DNA of 64,000 nt from Streptomyces sp. CB01249 (GCF_001905735.1 NZ_LISW01000002.1:248001-312000); one strand, 5' to 3'; shown: positions 23,569 through 32,888, counted from the stretch's first letter. Numbers and translations: made by a program. Notes: generated by a model not told the origin, from the letters alone.

Positions 23569-25221
23569 TCAGCCCTTGCTGACCGCCGACAGGATCTCCG
23601 GCAGCCGCCGGGCCATGCGCGGGGCCGCGAGCCGCAGACCGCCCCAGGCGATCAGTGCCCCGTACACCGCCCCGACCGGGAGCAGCAGCCACAGCCAGTC
23701 CGTGCGGTCCGTGACGTGCAGGGTGATCGTCAGGGCGATCACCGGGGCGCTCAGCACGGCCGCCGCGACCATGCCGCCGAGGATGGAGATCCAGGCGATC
23801 CCGGCCTGCCCCGGCGCCACGTTCTTGAACGCCCCCTCCTGCGGGATCGAGTACGGGAAGCTCACCGAGGCCACCGAGCCCGTCGCCAGCATCGCGCCCA
23901 GCAGCGCGAACGACAGGCCGATCACCCCCGGCAGCAGCTTCCAGTCGCCGAGCAGCGCCGCCGTCACCACCGCCACGAGCACCGTGTACGGAAGGGTGAT
24001 CAGCAGCAGCGCCAGCGCCCGGGCGCGCAGTTCGAGGTACGCGTCCCGGGACGAGGAGATCGTCTGCGCGACCATCCAGAACGCGGAGGTGTCCTGCCCG
24101 AACTGGTTGTACATCTGCATGCCGAGCATCCCGGCGGCGAAGCAAGCGAAGTACACCGTGCCCTGGCCCTGGAGGGCGTTGATCAGCGGGACGATCAGCC
24201 CGATCGCCAGCGCGGTCACCCAGGCGGCCTTGGTCTTCGGGTCCCGTGCCACGTACCGCAGGGACCGCTGGATCGCCGTGCCGGTGCGGTCCTCGGGGAG
24301 CAGCGCCCACAGGCCCGCGCCGATCCGCCCGGACTTCTCGCGGTCCGGCCCGGCGGCGGCGGTCGTGGAACCGTCCGGCGCGGTCATCAGCTTCGTCAGG
24401 CTGCGCTGCCACAGCCACAGCAGCACCACCAGCGCGGCCGCCGCGATCAGCAGCTGCGCGACGGCCCGCCCGTACGCCCCCTCGGCGGCGGAGTCCACGG
24501 ACCCCACGGCCGAGGCGGGCGGCAGCCAGCGCACCACGTCCGCCGCCGGGTCGAGCGGGGCGAGCCCGCCGCTCCGGCCCAGGCGCTGGGCGCCGAAGTT
24601 GACGGCCTGGATGCCCACCGCGATCAGCAGGCCGCTGAGGACGGCCAGGTCCCGGCCCTTGCGGGAGGTCAGCAGCCGGGTGTTGGCGGCGGCCACCGCA
24701 CGGGCCAGGGCCACGCAGACCAGCAGGGTCAGCGGGACGGCGAGCACCGCGAAGACCACCGCGCCCGCCCCCTCGGCCAGCGCCGCCACCGACCCGGCCG
24801 CCAGGCACAGCGTGAACACCGGACCGAGCCCGATCAGCGAGGAGACCAGCAGCGCGACGATCAGCGGCCGGGGCCGCAGCGGCAGCATCACCAGCCGGGT
24901 CGGGTCCAGGGTCTCGTCCCCGGCCGAGAAGAACAGCGGCATCACCGCCCAGCCGAGCGCCAGCACCCCGGCGAGCAGCACCACCAGCGAGGCCGCGTGG
25001 TCGTGGCCGCGCAGCAGGACGAGCCCCAGTGTCAGCGCGGCCGCGGCCAGCAGGGCGCCCACGACCGAGATCAGGTAGACGGTCTTCCGCCCGGAGGACT
25101 GGCGCAGCCCGTTGCGGAGCAGGGCCAGCTTGAGCCGGGCGAATACGGGGATCAGCGCCGGGGCACCGGCCGTGGCCCCGGTCCGGGGTCCGGTGCCCGC
25201 GGGGGCGTCGAGCACGCTCAT
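23569..25221 (-). CDS. ABC transporter permease
   Basis: A 550-residue integral membrane protein with about twelve hydrophobic segments, including T-V-Y-L-I-S-V-V-G-A-L-L and L-V-V-L-L-A-G-V-L-A-L-G-W-A-V near the start. Its architecture fits exporters of the ABC-2 type. The ATG at 25221 overlaps the stop of the ATPase gene by ATGA, so the two are translated together. It converges with the alpha/beta hydrolase. The transported compound is not known. Confidence 0.87.
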   Translation of the reverse strand: MSVLDAPAGTGPRTGATAGAPALIPVFARLKLALLRNGLRQSSGRKTVYLISVVGALLAAAALTLGLVLLRGHDHAASLVVLLAGVLALGWAVMPLFFSAGDETLDPTRLVMLPLRPRPLIVALLVSSLIGLGPVFTLCLAAGSVAALAEGAGAVVFAVLAVPLTLLVCVALARAVAAANTRLLTSRKGRDLAVLSGLLIAVGIQAVNFGAQRLGRSGGLAPLDPAADVVRWLPPASAVGSVDSAAEGAYGRAVAQLLIAAAALVVLLWLWQRSLTKLMTAPDGSTTAAAGPDREKSGRIGAGLWALLPEDRTGTAIQRSLRYVARDPKTKAAWVTALAIGLIVPLINALQGQGTVYFACFAAGMLGMQMYNQFGQDTSAFWMVAQTISSSRDAYLELRARALALLLITLPYTVLVAVVTAALLGDWKLLPGVIGLSFALLGAMLATGSVASVSFPYSIPQEGAFKNVAPGQAGIAWISILGGMVAAAVLSAPVIALTITLHVTDRTDWLWLLLPVGAVYGALIAWGGLRLAAPRMARRLPEILSAVSKG

Positions 25222-26039
25222 CGGTCGCCGCCCAGCCAGTCCAGGGTCTCGCCGGTGTCGCGGTCGCCCGCGCCGACCAGTTCCAGGAACGCGTTCTGGA
25301 GGGAGGACGCCTCGCCGCGCACCTCGGCCAGGGGGCCCTGGGCGCGGATGGTGCCCGCCGCCATGACGGCCACCCAGTCGCACAACGACTCGACCAGCTC
25401 CATCACATGGCTGGAGAAGACGACGGTCGCCCCCGAACGCGTATAGCGCTCCAGGACCTTGCGGATGGTCTGCGCCGAGACGGGGTCGACGCCCTCGAAC
25501 GGCTCGTCCAGGAAGAGCACTTCGGGGTTGTGCAGCAGGGCGGCGGCGAGCCCGATCTTCTTGCGCATCCCGGTCGAGTAGTCGATGACCAGCTTGTGCT
25601 GCGAGCCCGCCAGGTCCAGCACGTCGAGCAGCTGGGTGGCCCTGCTGTCCACCTCCTGGCCGGGCAGCCCGCGCAACCGGCCGGTGTAGGCGAGGAGTTC
25701 GCGGCCGGACAGCCGCTCGAAGAGGCGCAGACCCTCGGGCAGGACCCCGATCCGGGACTTCACCTCGACCGGGTCGCGCCAGACGTCGCGCCCGCCGATC
25801 TCGATCCGCCCCTGGTCGGGCCGGAGCAGACCGGTGACCATCGAGAGCGTGGTGGTCTTCCCCGCCCCGTTGGGGCCCACCAGGCCGATGAACTTGCCTG
25901 CGGGCAGGTCCAGATCGATGCCGGCGACCGCGGTCTGTTCGCCGAATCGTTTCCACAGCCCCTGGACGCGCACCGCGGGCGGTGTCGCCCGCGGTGCCTC
26001 GGTCCCTTCCGTACCCTCGCGTTCTGCCCGGTCCGGCAT
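25218..26039 (-). CDS. ABC transporter ATP-binding protein
   Basis: A 273-residue ATPase of the ABC-2 exporter type. Walker A is G-P-N-G-A-G-K-T-T-T, the signature is Y-S-T-G-M-R-K-K-I-G, and Walker B is V-L-F-L-D-E-P-F-E-G-V-D. The ATG at 26039 is preceded by GAAAGG seven bases upstream; this ribosome site lies inside a hairpin arm (26044-26090), which suggests controlled translation. The downstream permease is coupled by ATGA. Upstream is the primase-like gene, ending 50 bases before. Confidence 0.92.
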   Translation of the reverse strand: MPDRAEREGTEGTEAPRATPPAVRVQGLWKRFGEQTAVAGIDLDLPAGKFIGLVGPNGAGKTTTLSMVTGLLRPDQGRIEIGGRDVWRDPVEVKSRIGVLPEGLRLFERLSGRELLAYTGRLRGLPGQEVDSRATQLLDVLDLAGSQHKLVIDYSTGMRKKIGLAAALLHNPEVLFLDEPFEGVDPVSAQTIRKVLERYTRSGATVVFSSHVMELVESLCDWVAVMAAGTIRAQGPLAEVRGEASSLQNAFLELVGAGDRDTGETLDWLGGDR

Positions 26040-26043
26040 GTGC

Positions 26044-26090
26044 ACGCCTTTCGAAGTCCCCGTATGTGGGGACCACCCTACGAAAGGCGT
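26044..26090 (-). promoter_or_regulatory. Nested hairpin that would occlude the ribosome site of the ABC operon
   Basis: Perfect 10-base arms ACGCCTTTCG (26044-26053) and CGAAAGGCGT (26081-26090) enclose a second stem GTCCCC/GGGGAC (26056-26061 and 26068-26073). In the minus-strand mRNA the downstream arm CGAAAGGCGU contains the Shine-Dalgarno sequence GAAAGG of the ATPase gene, five bases before its AUG. Folding would hide the ribosome site, giving a switch or coupling device. Signal unknown. Confidence 0.65.
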
Positions 26091-26782
26091 TATCGGCGCG
26101 CGTCCGCCTTCGCCCGCCCGCAGGCGTACGCGAGCGGGCCGATCAGCTCCTCGACCTCGGGCAGCCAGCGGTTGGCGGTGGTGGGGGTGCGGGCCCACTG
26201 CACCGCGCCCACCCCGCCGACCCGGGTCGGGGGCGCGACGACGTAACCGCCCTCGCCGACGCCGCGCAGGCCGATCGACGCGGCGTTCCACCCGGCCCGG
26301 CGGACCAGGTCGTCCGCCTTCGCGGCGGCGCCGGGCAGCACGAAGAACTGCATGCGGCGGTCCGGGGTGCGGGTGACGGGGCCGAGCGGCAGGCTCATCC
26401 GCTCCATCCGGGCGAGCGCCAGGAAGCCCGCCGACTCCGGCACGTCGAGGGCGTCGAACGCGCGCCCGGTGGGCAGCAGCACGGCCGCCCCCGGCCGCCG
26501 GCTCCACATCCGGCGGGCCGCCGCGCCGCTGCCGGTGGCGCCGTCCGCCCAGTCGTCCCCGGCGGGGTGGGCGCCGGGAGCGGCGCACGCCTCCTCGCCG
26601 CAGGAACACCTCCGGCCGCTGCCTGACGGCTCCAGCCAGGTGCCCGGGCACACGTCCCAGTGCCTCTCCTCCGTGTACCGCACGGCGGCGTCGAGCAGCT
26701 GCTCCACGCGCTGCCGGGGGACCTGCGCCGCTTCCATGACTCCGATGGGCTCTTCCACGTCCAGCTCAACTACGGGCTTCAC
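26090..26782 (-). CDS. Bifunctional DNA primase/polymerase-like protein
   Basis: Up to 230 residues. The protein corresponds to the N-terminal primase/polymerase (Prim-Pol) type domain found in Streptomyces accessory proteins: a cysteine cluster C-S-C-G-E-E-A-C, T-P-P-T-R-V-like segments (V-A-P-P-T-R-V) and W-L-P-E-V-E-E-L-I at the C-terminus. The catalytic D-x-D type residues of active primases are not evident (A-L-D-V-P is at their position), so activity is uncertain. GTG 26782 is the longest start; ATG 26737 with CGGAG nearby fits the family's M-E-A-A-Q-V start better. Its TAA stop lies within the hairpin of the next gene. Confidence 0.72.
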   Translation of the reverse strand: MKPVVELDVEEPIGVMEAAQVPRQRVEQLLDAAVRYTEERHWDVCPGTWLEPSGSGRRCSCGEEACAAPGAHPAGDDWADGATGSGAAARRMWSRRPGAAVLLPTGRAFDALDVPESAGFLALARMERMSLPLGPVTRTPDRRMQFFVLPGAAAKADDLVRRAGWNAASIGLRGVGEGGYVVAPPTRVGGVGAVQWARTPTTANRWLPEVEELIGPLAYACGRAKADARR

Positions 26783-27049
26783 GAAGAGTTACGGCCGCCC
26801 GTCGCACGGTTCCGCACACGGGGCGCACGGGTGCACGGGCGGGGGCGCGTGGGAGAGGCACGGGCCCTGGGCGGGTAGCTGGTTACGGGACGTCCGGCCG
26901 GTCCGGTTCGGCGCGGCATTTTAGTGACCGGCCGTGACGAATGAGGTAAGTCGCGCAGAAAGTGACCAACCCGATGAATGGGCGCATTTCTCGGACATAT
27001 GCCGGGCAGTGATCCCGCCACCTATCACTGCGGCCTCAGGGGGATACAC

Positions 27050-28432
27050 ATGGCAGCCAGGCCACTCGTCGCACGGCAGCCGAACGAACGGCTCCAGGCG
27101 CTCATCCAGGAAGCCGGATGCTCCAACGCGGGCCTGGCCCGCCGGGTCAACATGGTCGGCGCCGAACGCGGCCTCGACCTCCGCTACGACAAGACCTCCG
27201 TGGCCCGCTGGCTGCGCGGCCAGCAGCCGCGCGGCCGGGCGCCGGGCACCATCGCCGAGGCGCTGGGCCGCAAGCTCGGCCGTACGGTCACGATCGACGA
27301 GATCGGCATGGCCAACGGCAAGAACCTCGCCTCGGGCGTGGGCCTCCAGTTCGCGCCGACGGTGATCGGGGCGATCGAGCAGGTCTGCGAGCTCTGGCGC
27401 AGCGACGTCGGCCGCCGCGACTTCCTCACCGGCTCGACGGTCGCCTCGTCCGCGCTCGTGGAGCCCAGCCGCGACTGGCTGATCACCGGCGCCGACCCCC
27501 AGGTCGCCCGGGCCGCCGGGTCCCGGGTCGGGATGCCGGACGTGGAGGCGGTGCGGGCGACGACCGCCGCGCTGGTCGATCTCGACCACCGCTTCGGCAG
27601 CGGCCATGTCCGCCCGGTCCTCGTGCACTACCTCAACAGCGTGGTCTCCGGGCTCCTTTCGGGGGCGTACCGCGAATCGACGGGCCGTCAGCTCTTCGCG
27701 GCGGTCTCCCGGCTCACCGAACTCGCCGGGTACATGGCCATCGACACGGGCCAGCCGGGCCTGGCCCAGCGCTACTACATTCAGGCCCTGCGCCTCGCCC
27801 AGGCGGCGGGCGACCGCGCCTACGGCGGCTATGTGCTGGCCGCCTCGATGAGCCATCTCGCCGCCCAGCTCGGCAATCCGCGCGAGATCGCCCAGCTGGC
27901 GCGGGCCGCGCAGGAGGGCGCGCGCGGCCGGGTCACCCCGCGCGCGGAGGCGATGTTCTACGCGGCGGAGGCGCGCGGCCACGCGCTGCTCGGGGACGCG
28001 CGCACCTGCCTGGAGATCGCGGGCCGGGCCGAGGCCGCCCTGGAGCGCGCCGAGCCGGACAGCGGGGACGACCCGGACTGGATCGCCCACTTCGACCACG
28101 CCTACCTCGCGGACGAACTCGCGCACTGCCACCGGGACCTGGGGCAGGCGGATGCCGCCGCGCGCCGCGCGAAGGAGTCCCTGGACGGCCACCCGGAGTC
28201 CCGTGCCCGGCGCCGGGGCATCGGCCTCGCGCTGCTGGCCACGGCCCAGGTGCAGCTGCGGGAGGTCGAGCAGGCGTGCCACACGGGGACCCGGGCGATG
28301 GAGCTCCTCGGCACGGTGCGCTCGACCCGGGGCGCGGAGTATCTGGAGGACCTTCAGCAGCGCCTCCTGCCGTACGGGGACGAGCCCGCGGTACGGGAGT
28401 TCGGGGCGCGGCTCGAACTCCAGGCGGCGTGA
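27050..28432 (+). CDS. NsdA-like transcriptional regulator (TPR-containing)
   Basis: A 460-residue cytoplasmic protein. An N-terminal helix-turn-helix-like region (L-A-R-R-V-N-M-V-G-A-E-R-G, K-T-S-V-A-R-W-L-R-G-Q) is followed by helical TPR-type repeats through to residue 440. This is the architecture of NsdA, a Streptomyces regulator that represses sporulation and antibiotic production, and of its paralogues. The ATG at 27050 is preceded by a run of G. The region upstream has repeated AGTGACC elements at about 26924 and 26962 that might be regulator sites. Whether this is nsdA itself or a paralogue is not settled. Confidence 0.8.
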   Translation: MAARPLVARQPNERLQALIQEAGCSNAGLARRVNMVGAERGLDLRYDKTSVARWLRGQQPRGRAPGTIAEALGRKLGRTVTIDEIGMANGKNLASGVGLQFAPTVIGAIEQVCELWRSDVGRRDFLTGSTVASSALVEPSRDWLITGADPQVARAAGSRVGMPDVEAVRATTAALVDLDHRFGSGHVRPVLVHYLNSVVSGLLSGAYRESTGRQLFAAVSRLTELAGYMAIDTGQPGLAQRYYIQALRLAQAAGDRAYGGYVLAASMSHLAAQLGNPREIAQLARAAQEGARGRVTPRAEAMFYAAEARGHALLGDARTCLEIAGRAEAALERAEPDSGDDPDWIAHFDHAYLADELAHCHRDLGQADAAARRAKESLDGHPESRARRRGIGLALLATAQVQLREVEQACHTGTRAMELLGTVRSTRGAEYLEDLQQRLLPYGDEPAVREFGARLELQAA

Positions 28433-28590
28433 GCGGGGGCGGGGTGAACCCTTAACTGCGTCTTGAGGGGCCCCGGTGTTACACCCTGTGTCACGGGCGT
28501 GCTGCGGACCGCGGGCACTTGGCACACCGCGGTCGCCACCCGATAGCGTGAGCCGACGATTCCATAGTTGACACGCACGTAGGAGTCCCG

Positions 28591-30030
28591 GTGACACAGA
28601 GCGGACAGGGCGACGAGCAGCAGCACCCTGCTGTACGACCCGCGCACGAGGGTGTCGTGCTGCCCTCGGACGGCGGAGAGCCCTGGACGCCGGGGAGAGC
28701 GGCGGACCAGGCGGCCCCGGCCGGTGGCCAGCCGTGGGGACAGGCGTGGGGCCCGCAGCAGGGCGGCGGGCAGGACGCGTACGGGCAGCAGCAGCCGCAG
28801 CAGTCGTACCCGCAGCAGCCGGGCCCGTACGGACAACAGCACGGCGGACAGCAGCAGGGCGGGTACGGGCAGGACGCGTACGGCCGGGGCGCCGCGCCCC
28901 TGCCGCCCGCGCAGCACCAGCAGCCCCAGCCGTACGCGCAGCCGCTGCCGCCCGAGGCGGGCGCCCCGGGCGGGGACGCCGACGCCACGCAGTACATCGC
29001 ACCGGTCCCCGGCGGGCTGCCGCCGGAGAACCCCGCGGAGTCCACGCAGTTCCTGGGCCACGCCCCCCAGGGCGGCGGGGACGCCGAGGCGACGCAGTAC
29101 ATACCCCCGGTGCCCGGCGGCGCCCCGTACGGCATCCGGCCCGGGACGCCCGGCGAGCGGCAGCCGCCCGCCGAGTTCGACAACCTCTTCCGCAGCGACG
29201 CCCCCGAGGGCGCGACGCAGCAGATGCCCCGGTTCGACCCGGCCCAGCAGCAGCCGCCGTACCAGCAGAGCCCGCAGCAGCCCCCGTACCAGGCGGGCCC
29301 GCCGCCGCAGCAGGGCTTCCAGCAGCCGCCCCCGTACACCGGCCCCCAGGACGGGTCCGGGCTGGACGAGGGCGACGGCGGGCGGCGCAAGAAGTCCGGC
29401 GCGGTGCCGCTGATCGCGGCCGTCGTCGTCGGCTGCGCGGTGATCGGTCTCGGCGCCGGTGCGCTGATGAGCGGCGGCGACGATGACGACAAGGACGCCA
29501 AGCAGCCGGTGGCGTCCGCGAGTTCACCGGCGGCGGGTGATCCGTCCAAGGACAAGGAGCAGCCCGCCGCCGACCCGGCGAAGCCGCAGGCCGAGGAGCT
29601 GGACAAGCTCCTCGCGGACAGCAACAACAGCCGCGCCGCGGTGATCGGGGCGGTCGAGAAGACCAAGTCCTGCACCGACCTGGACAAGGCCGTCGCCGAC
29701 CTCAAGGGCGCCGCCAAGCAGCGCCGCGACCTGGTCACCCGGCTCCAGGCGCTCTCCGTCGACAAGCTGCCGGACCACGAGCGGCTCACCTCCGAGCTCA
29801 CCAAGGCGTGGCAGGCGTCCGCGTCCGCCGACGACCACTACGCGGCCTGGGCGGCGCAGGCCAAGAGCAAGAAGGTCTGCAAGCACGGCCACGCGAAGAC
29901 CACCTCGCACACCCAGCAGGCGACCGTGAAGAGCGGCGAGGCGAGCACCGCGAAGCGGCAGGCGGCCGCGCTGTGGAACAAGATCGCCGAGAAGTACGGA
30001 CTGACGAAGCGCGAGGCGACCGCGCTCTGA
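28591..30030 (+). CDS. Membrane-anchored protein with TQ-motif repeats
   Basis: A 479-residue bitopic protein. Residues 1-260 are Gly/Pro/Gln-rich and disordered, with four spaced TQ motifs: Thr133 in A-D-A-T-Q-Y-I, Thr152 in E-S-T-Q-F-L, Thr168 in E-A-T-Q-Y-I, and Thr209 in G-A-T-Q-Q-M; two of them are followed by the sequence PPVPGG or APVPGG. Residues 271-293 are a single membrane span preceded by R-R-K-K. The outside part is charged and has a Cys pair that may be linked. Such TQ sequences are typical targets of bacterial Ser/Thr kinases and FHA domains. The start GTG 28591 has aggag upstream. Function unknown. Confidence 0.8.
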   Translation: MTQSGQGDEQQHPAVRPAHEGVVLPSDGGEPWTPGRAADQAAPAGGQPWGQAWGPQQGGGQDAYGQQQPQQSYPQQPGPYGQQHGGQQQGGYGQDAYGRGAAPLPPAQHQQPQPYAQPLPPEAGAPGGDADATQYIAPVPGGLPPENPAESTQFLGHAPQGGGDAEATQYIPPVPGGAPYGIRPGTPGERQPPAEFDNLFRSDAPEGATQQMPRFDPAQQQPPYQQSPQQPPYQAGPPPQQGFQQPPPYTGPQDGSGLDEGDGGRRKKSGAVPLIAAVVVGCAVIGLGAGALMSGGDDDDKDAKQPVASASSPAAGDPSKDKEQPAADPAKPQAEELDKLLADSNNSRAAVIGAVEKTKSCTDLDKAVADLKGAAKQRRDLVTRLQALSVDKLPDHERLTSELTKAWQASASADDHYAAWAAQAKSKKVCKHGHAKTTSHTQQATVKSGEASTAKRQAAALWNKIAEKYGLTKREATAL

Positions 30031-30040
30031 TCCCCCGCGT

Positions 30041-30074
30041 CCGCCGAACCGGTGCCCCCGCGCCGGTTCAGCGG
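30041..30074. terminator. Bidirectional terminator between convergent genes
   Basis: GAACCGG (30046-30052) pairs with CCGGTTC (30063-30069), extended by CCGC/GCGG on the outside. It stands between the stop of the membrane protein and the end of the substrate-binding protein gene. Confidence 0.55.
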
Positions 30075-31348
30075 GTGGCGCTGGCCTCGGCCATGGTCTC
30101 CGTGACGTCCACGAAGTCCTTCCGCGCGGCGACCAGCCGCCCGTCCCGCACCACCTGGAACGTCACCTTGCTGTTGACGACGCGCGGGTACGACTGCGAG
30201 CCGATCATGTCCTCGTAGCGCCAGCGCAGCGCGGGCGTGAGACCCCCGGTGTCGGCGCGCGCACCCTGGCCGAGGGCGTGGGTGAGCTTCGCCGCGGTGA
30301 TCCCGGACTCGTGCATCGACTCGATGACCGACTTCAGCGCGGTGTACGCGACCCACGTGGTCTGCACGCCCGTGTCGTCCGGGTCGATCCGGTTGTCGCC
30401 GAAGGCGTACTCGCGGATCACCTTCCGCATCGTGTTCCACCTGGCATCGCCCGGGGGCGGGTACCAGCCGGTGACGTACGCCCCCTCGAACGGGCTGTCC
30501 CGGCCGCCGGTCCGGTCGATGAGCGGCTGCCCCACACTGCCGAGCACGGAGGCCACGCGCACCGCGGCGCCCTCCGGTTCCAGCCGCCGGAACGAGTCGA
30601 AGAAGGTCTCCGTGCGGTCGCCCAGCACGGACGTCACGCAGCCGCCGGTGGCGCCCGCGCCGGACAGTGCGCGTTCCGCTTCCGCGTCGTACGAGGTGGC
30701 GCCCTCGGCGGCCGGTATGTCGAGCGGCGCGGGCCGCCCGGCGCCCTTGAGGCCGGTGCGCAGCAGCCAGGCCTGGCTGTCGCCGGACAGCGTGTCCGGG
30801 CGCACCAGCGAGACCCGGGCGCAGTCGTGCGCCAGCTGCTCGGCGGTCCCGGCGAGCAGCGCGGACTGGCCGCCGGTCACCGGGTAGGACGCATAGCTGC
30901 GGAACTCCTCCTCGGAGGCCCCGTAACCGCCGATGTACGGAATCCCGGCGACCTCCAGCGGGGCCATGAACGCCCGCCCGTGCGTGCTGTACGAGCCGAC
31001 GACCGCGACCGCCTTCTCCGCGACGGCCTTGCGGGCGCAGTCCCCGGCCCCGGTCCAGGCGTCCTGTTCGTCACAAGTGAGGACGCGCAGCTCGTGCCCG
31101 TCGATCCCGCCGTGCGCGTTGATCCAGCGCCCGTACGCCTGCGCCATGGCCGTCATCCCGGCCATGTTCGCGGCGTCCGGCGCCGAGGCGCCGCTCGGCG
31201 CCCAGGTCACGACGGTGACGGGCTCCCTGGAGTCCCCCGATCCCCCAGGGAGCGCGCCGCAGCCGGACAGCAGCAGGGCCCCGGCCGTCACCGCACCGGT
31301 GAGCAGTCCGAAGGGGCGGGAAGGGAGGGGGCGTCGCCGTCCGGTCAT
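30068..31348 (-). CDS. Branched-chain amino-acid-type ABC substrate-binding lipoprotein
   Basis: A 426-residue periplasmic binding protein. The signal sequence ends in a lipobox (L-L-L-S-G-C-G), so the mature protein is anchored to the outer face of the membrane. The Leu/Ile/Val-binding fold features include V-A-V-V-G-S-Y-S-T-H-G and I-P-Y-I-G-G-Y-G-A-S. No permease or ATPase for this class is next to it, so it is an orphan binding protein. The ATG at 31348 is used; the longer frame adds 17 residues that do not look like a signal sequence. Confidence 0.85.
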   Translation of the reverse strand: MTGRRRPLPSRPFGLLTGAVTAGALLLSGCGALPGGSGDSREPVTVVTWAPSGASAPDAANMAGMTAMAQAYGRWINAHGGIDGHELRVLTCDEQDAWTGAGDCARKAVAEKAVAVVGSYSTHGRAFMAPLEVAGIPYIGGYGASEEEFRSYASYPVTGGQSALLAGTAEQLAHDCARVSLVRPDTLSGDSQAWLLRTGLKGAGRPAPLDIPAAEGATSYDAEAERALSGAGATGGCVTSVLGDRTETFFDSFRRLEPEGAAVRVASVLGSVGQPLIDRTGGRDSPFEGAYVTGWYPPPGDARWNTMRKVIREYAFGDNRIDPDDTGVQTTWVAYTALKSVIESMHESGITAAKLTHALGQGARADTGGLTPALRWRYEDMIGSQSYPRVVNSKVTFQVVRDGRLVAARKDFVDVTETMAEASATR

Positions 31349-31522
31349 GGACCGAGACCTTTCCCCGCCCCGGGTAACGCCGTGGTGTGCTCCCGTCAAC
31401 GGCCGGTGACGTCACCATGAACGCCAGGGGCCGGTCAAGGTCACCGAAAAGGGAACGTACGATCGACAACCGTGCAGCAAGGTTCCGAGAACTCTTCCCG
31501 TCGTGGCCGTCGCTCCTCCACC

Positions 31523-31969
31523 ATGGGCGGCATGCCGCTCAACGACCTTCCGTGGTGGCGCTGGCGCAGCAACGTGCGCTCGGCGCTGCACATGCTCTCC
31601 GACCCCGTCTTCCACCGCGACTGCTGGCTGGCCGGCCGGGAGGGATACGGCGACGTCACCGACGCCGTGTACCGCCTGGTCGAGGACACCTGGCTCGACA
31701 ACTGGTCCGCCGAGAAGTACGTCGGCACGATCTTCCGGGACGCCGCCGAGGCGGCCCTCGTGGACGCCGCCGTACTCCGGGTGCTGCGCATCCTGCACCA
31801 GGTCGGAGCGGACGCCCACGTCTCCGTCTACCTGGAGCACCCCGGCTGGCCGGAGGCCGTCGCCGCCGCCCGCGAGGCGCATGTGCTGCTCTCCGCCAAC
31901 GACGGCGAGGACCCCGACACCCCGCCGCGTTCCCTGGACGTGCTCCGCATTCTGACCAGGTCCGCCTGA
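31523..31969 (+). CDS. SCO4402 family protein
   Basis: A 148-residue conserved Streptomyces protein, with M-G-G-M-P-L-N-D, P-W-W-R-W-R-S-N-V-R-S-A-L-H-M-L and D-T-W-L-D-N-W-S-A-E-K-Y-V-G-T-I-F-R-D recognised as family hallmarks. No enzyme motif or membrane segment is seen. Its function is unknown. The start ATG 31523 is chosen because the upstream extension (from GTG 31472) is basic and poorly conserved. It lies 28 bases before purU. Confidence 0.85.
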   Translation: MGGMPLNDLPWWRWRSNVRSALHMLSDPVFHRDCWLAGREGYGDVTDAVYRLVEDTWLDNWSAEKYVGTIFRDAAEAALVDAAVLRVLRILHQVGADAHVSVYLEHPGWPEAVAAAREAHVLLSANDGEDPDTPPRSLDVLRILTRSA

Positions 31970-31997
31970 CGCCGCGAGGTTGTGGCACGCTACGGGG

Positions 31998-32867
31998 ATG
32001 ACCGCGCCGCAGCCTGCCCCCGACCAGTACGTCCTCACGCTGTCCTGCCCCGACAAACAGGGCATCGTGCACGCCGTGTCGAGCTACCTCTTCATGACCG
32101 GCTGCAACATCGAGGACAGCCAGCAGTTCGGGGACCACGACACCGGTCTGTTCTTCATGCGCGTCCACTTCTCGGCGGGCACCCCGGTCACCGTGGACAA
32201 GCTGCGGGCGAGCTTCGCCGCGATCGGCGACTCGTTCGCCATGGAGTGGCAGATCCACCGCGCCTCGGAGCGCATGCGGATCGTGCTCATGGTCAGCAAG
32301 TTCGGCCACTGCCTCAACGACCTGCTCTTCCGGTCCCGGATCGGCGCCCTGCCGGTCGAGATCGCCGCCGTCGTCTCCAACCACCCGGACTTCGCCGAGC
32401 TCGTCGCCTCGTACGACGTGCCCTTCCGGCACATCCCGGTGACCCGCGACAACAAGGCGCAGGCCGAGGCGGAGCTGCTGGACCTGGTCCGCGAGGAGAA
32501 CGTCGAGCTGGTCGTCCTGGCCCGCTACATGCAGGTCCTCTCGGACGACCTGTGCAAGCAGCTCAGCGGCCGGATCATCAACATCCACCACTCCTTCCTG
32601 CCGAGCTTCAAGGGCGCCAAGCCCTACCACCAGGCCCACGCGCGCGGCGTGAAGCTCATCGGCGCCACCGCCCACTACGTCACCGCCGACCTGGACGAGG
32701 GCCCGATCATCGAGCAGGAGGTCGAGCGGGTCGGCCACAACGTGACCCCGGACCAGCTGGTCGCCATCGGCCGGGACGTGGAGTGCCAGGCGCTGGCCCG
32801 CGCGGTGAAGTGGCACGCGGAACGCCGCATCCTGCTCAACGGCCGCCGCACGGTCGTCTTCGACTGA
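31998..32867 (+). CDS. purU: Formyltetrahydrofolate deformylase
   Basis: Hydrolyses 10-formyl-tetrahydrofolate to formate and tetrahydrofolate, balancing one-carbon pools. The 289-residue protein has an N-terminal ACT-like regulatory domain (Y-V-L-T-L-S-C-P-D-K-Q-G-I-V) and a formyltransferase-fold catalytic domain with I-N-I-H-H-S-F-L-P and G-A-T-A-H-Y-V-T-A-D-L-D-E-G-P-I-I, which hold the catalytic Asn, His and Asp. ATG 31998 has ggggatg spacing without a strong ribosome site. Follows the SCO4402-family gene. Confidence 0.95.
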   Translation: MTAPQPAPDQYVLTLSCPDKQGIVHAVSSYLFMTGCNIEDSQQFGDHDTGLFFMRVHFSAGTPVTVDKLRASFAAIGDSFAMEWQIHRASERMRIVLMVSKFGHCLNDLLFRSRIGALPVEIAAVVSNHPDFAELVASYDVPFRHIPVTRDNKAQAEAELLDLVREENVELVVLARYMQVLSDDLCKQLSGRIINIHHSFLPSFKGAKPYHQAHARGVKLIGATAHYVTADLDEGPIIEQEVERVGHNVTPDQLVAIGRDVECQALARAVKWHAERRILLNGRRTVVFD

Positions 32868-32888
32868 GCGGGGCTTCTCGGACAGGCC

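Noticed and set aside
26921..29527. Long minus-strand frame of 868 codons
   Set aside because: Overlaps the NsdA-like and TQ-motif genes on the other strand and has an Arg/Pro-rich composition typical of shadow frames.
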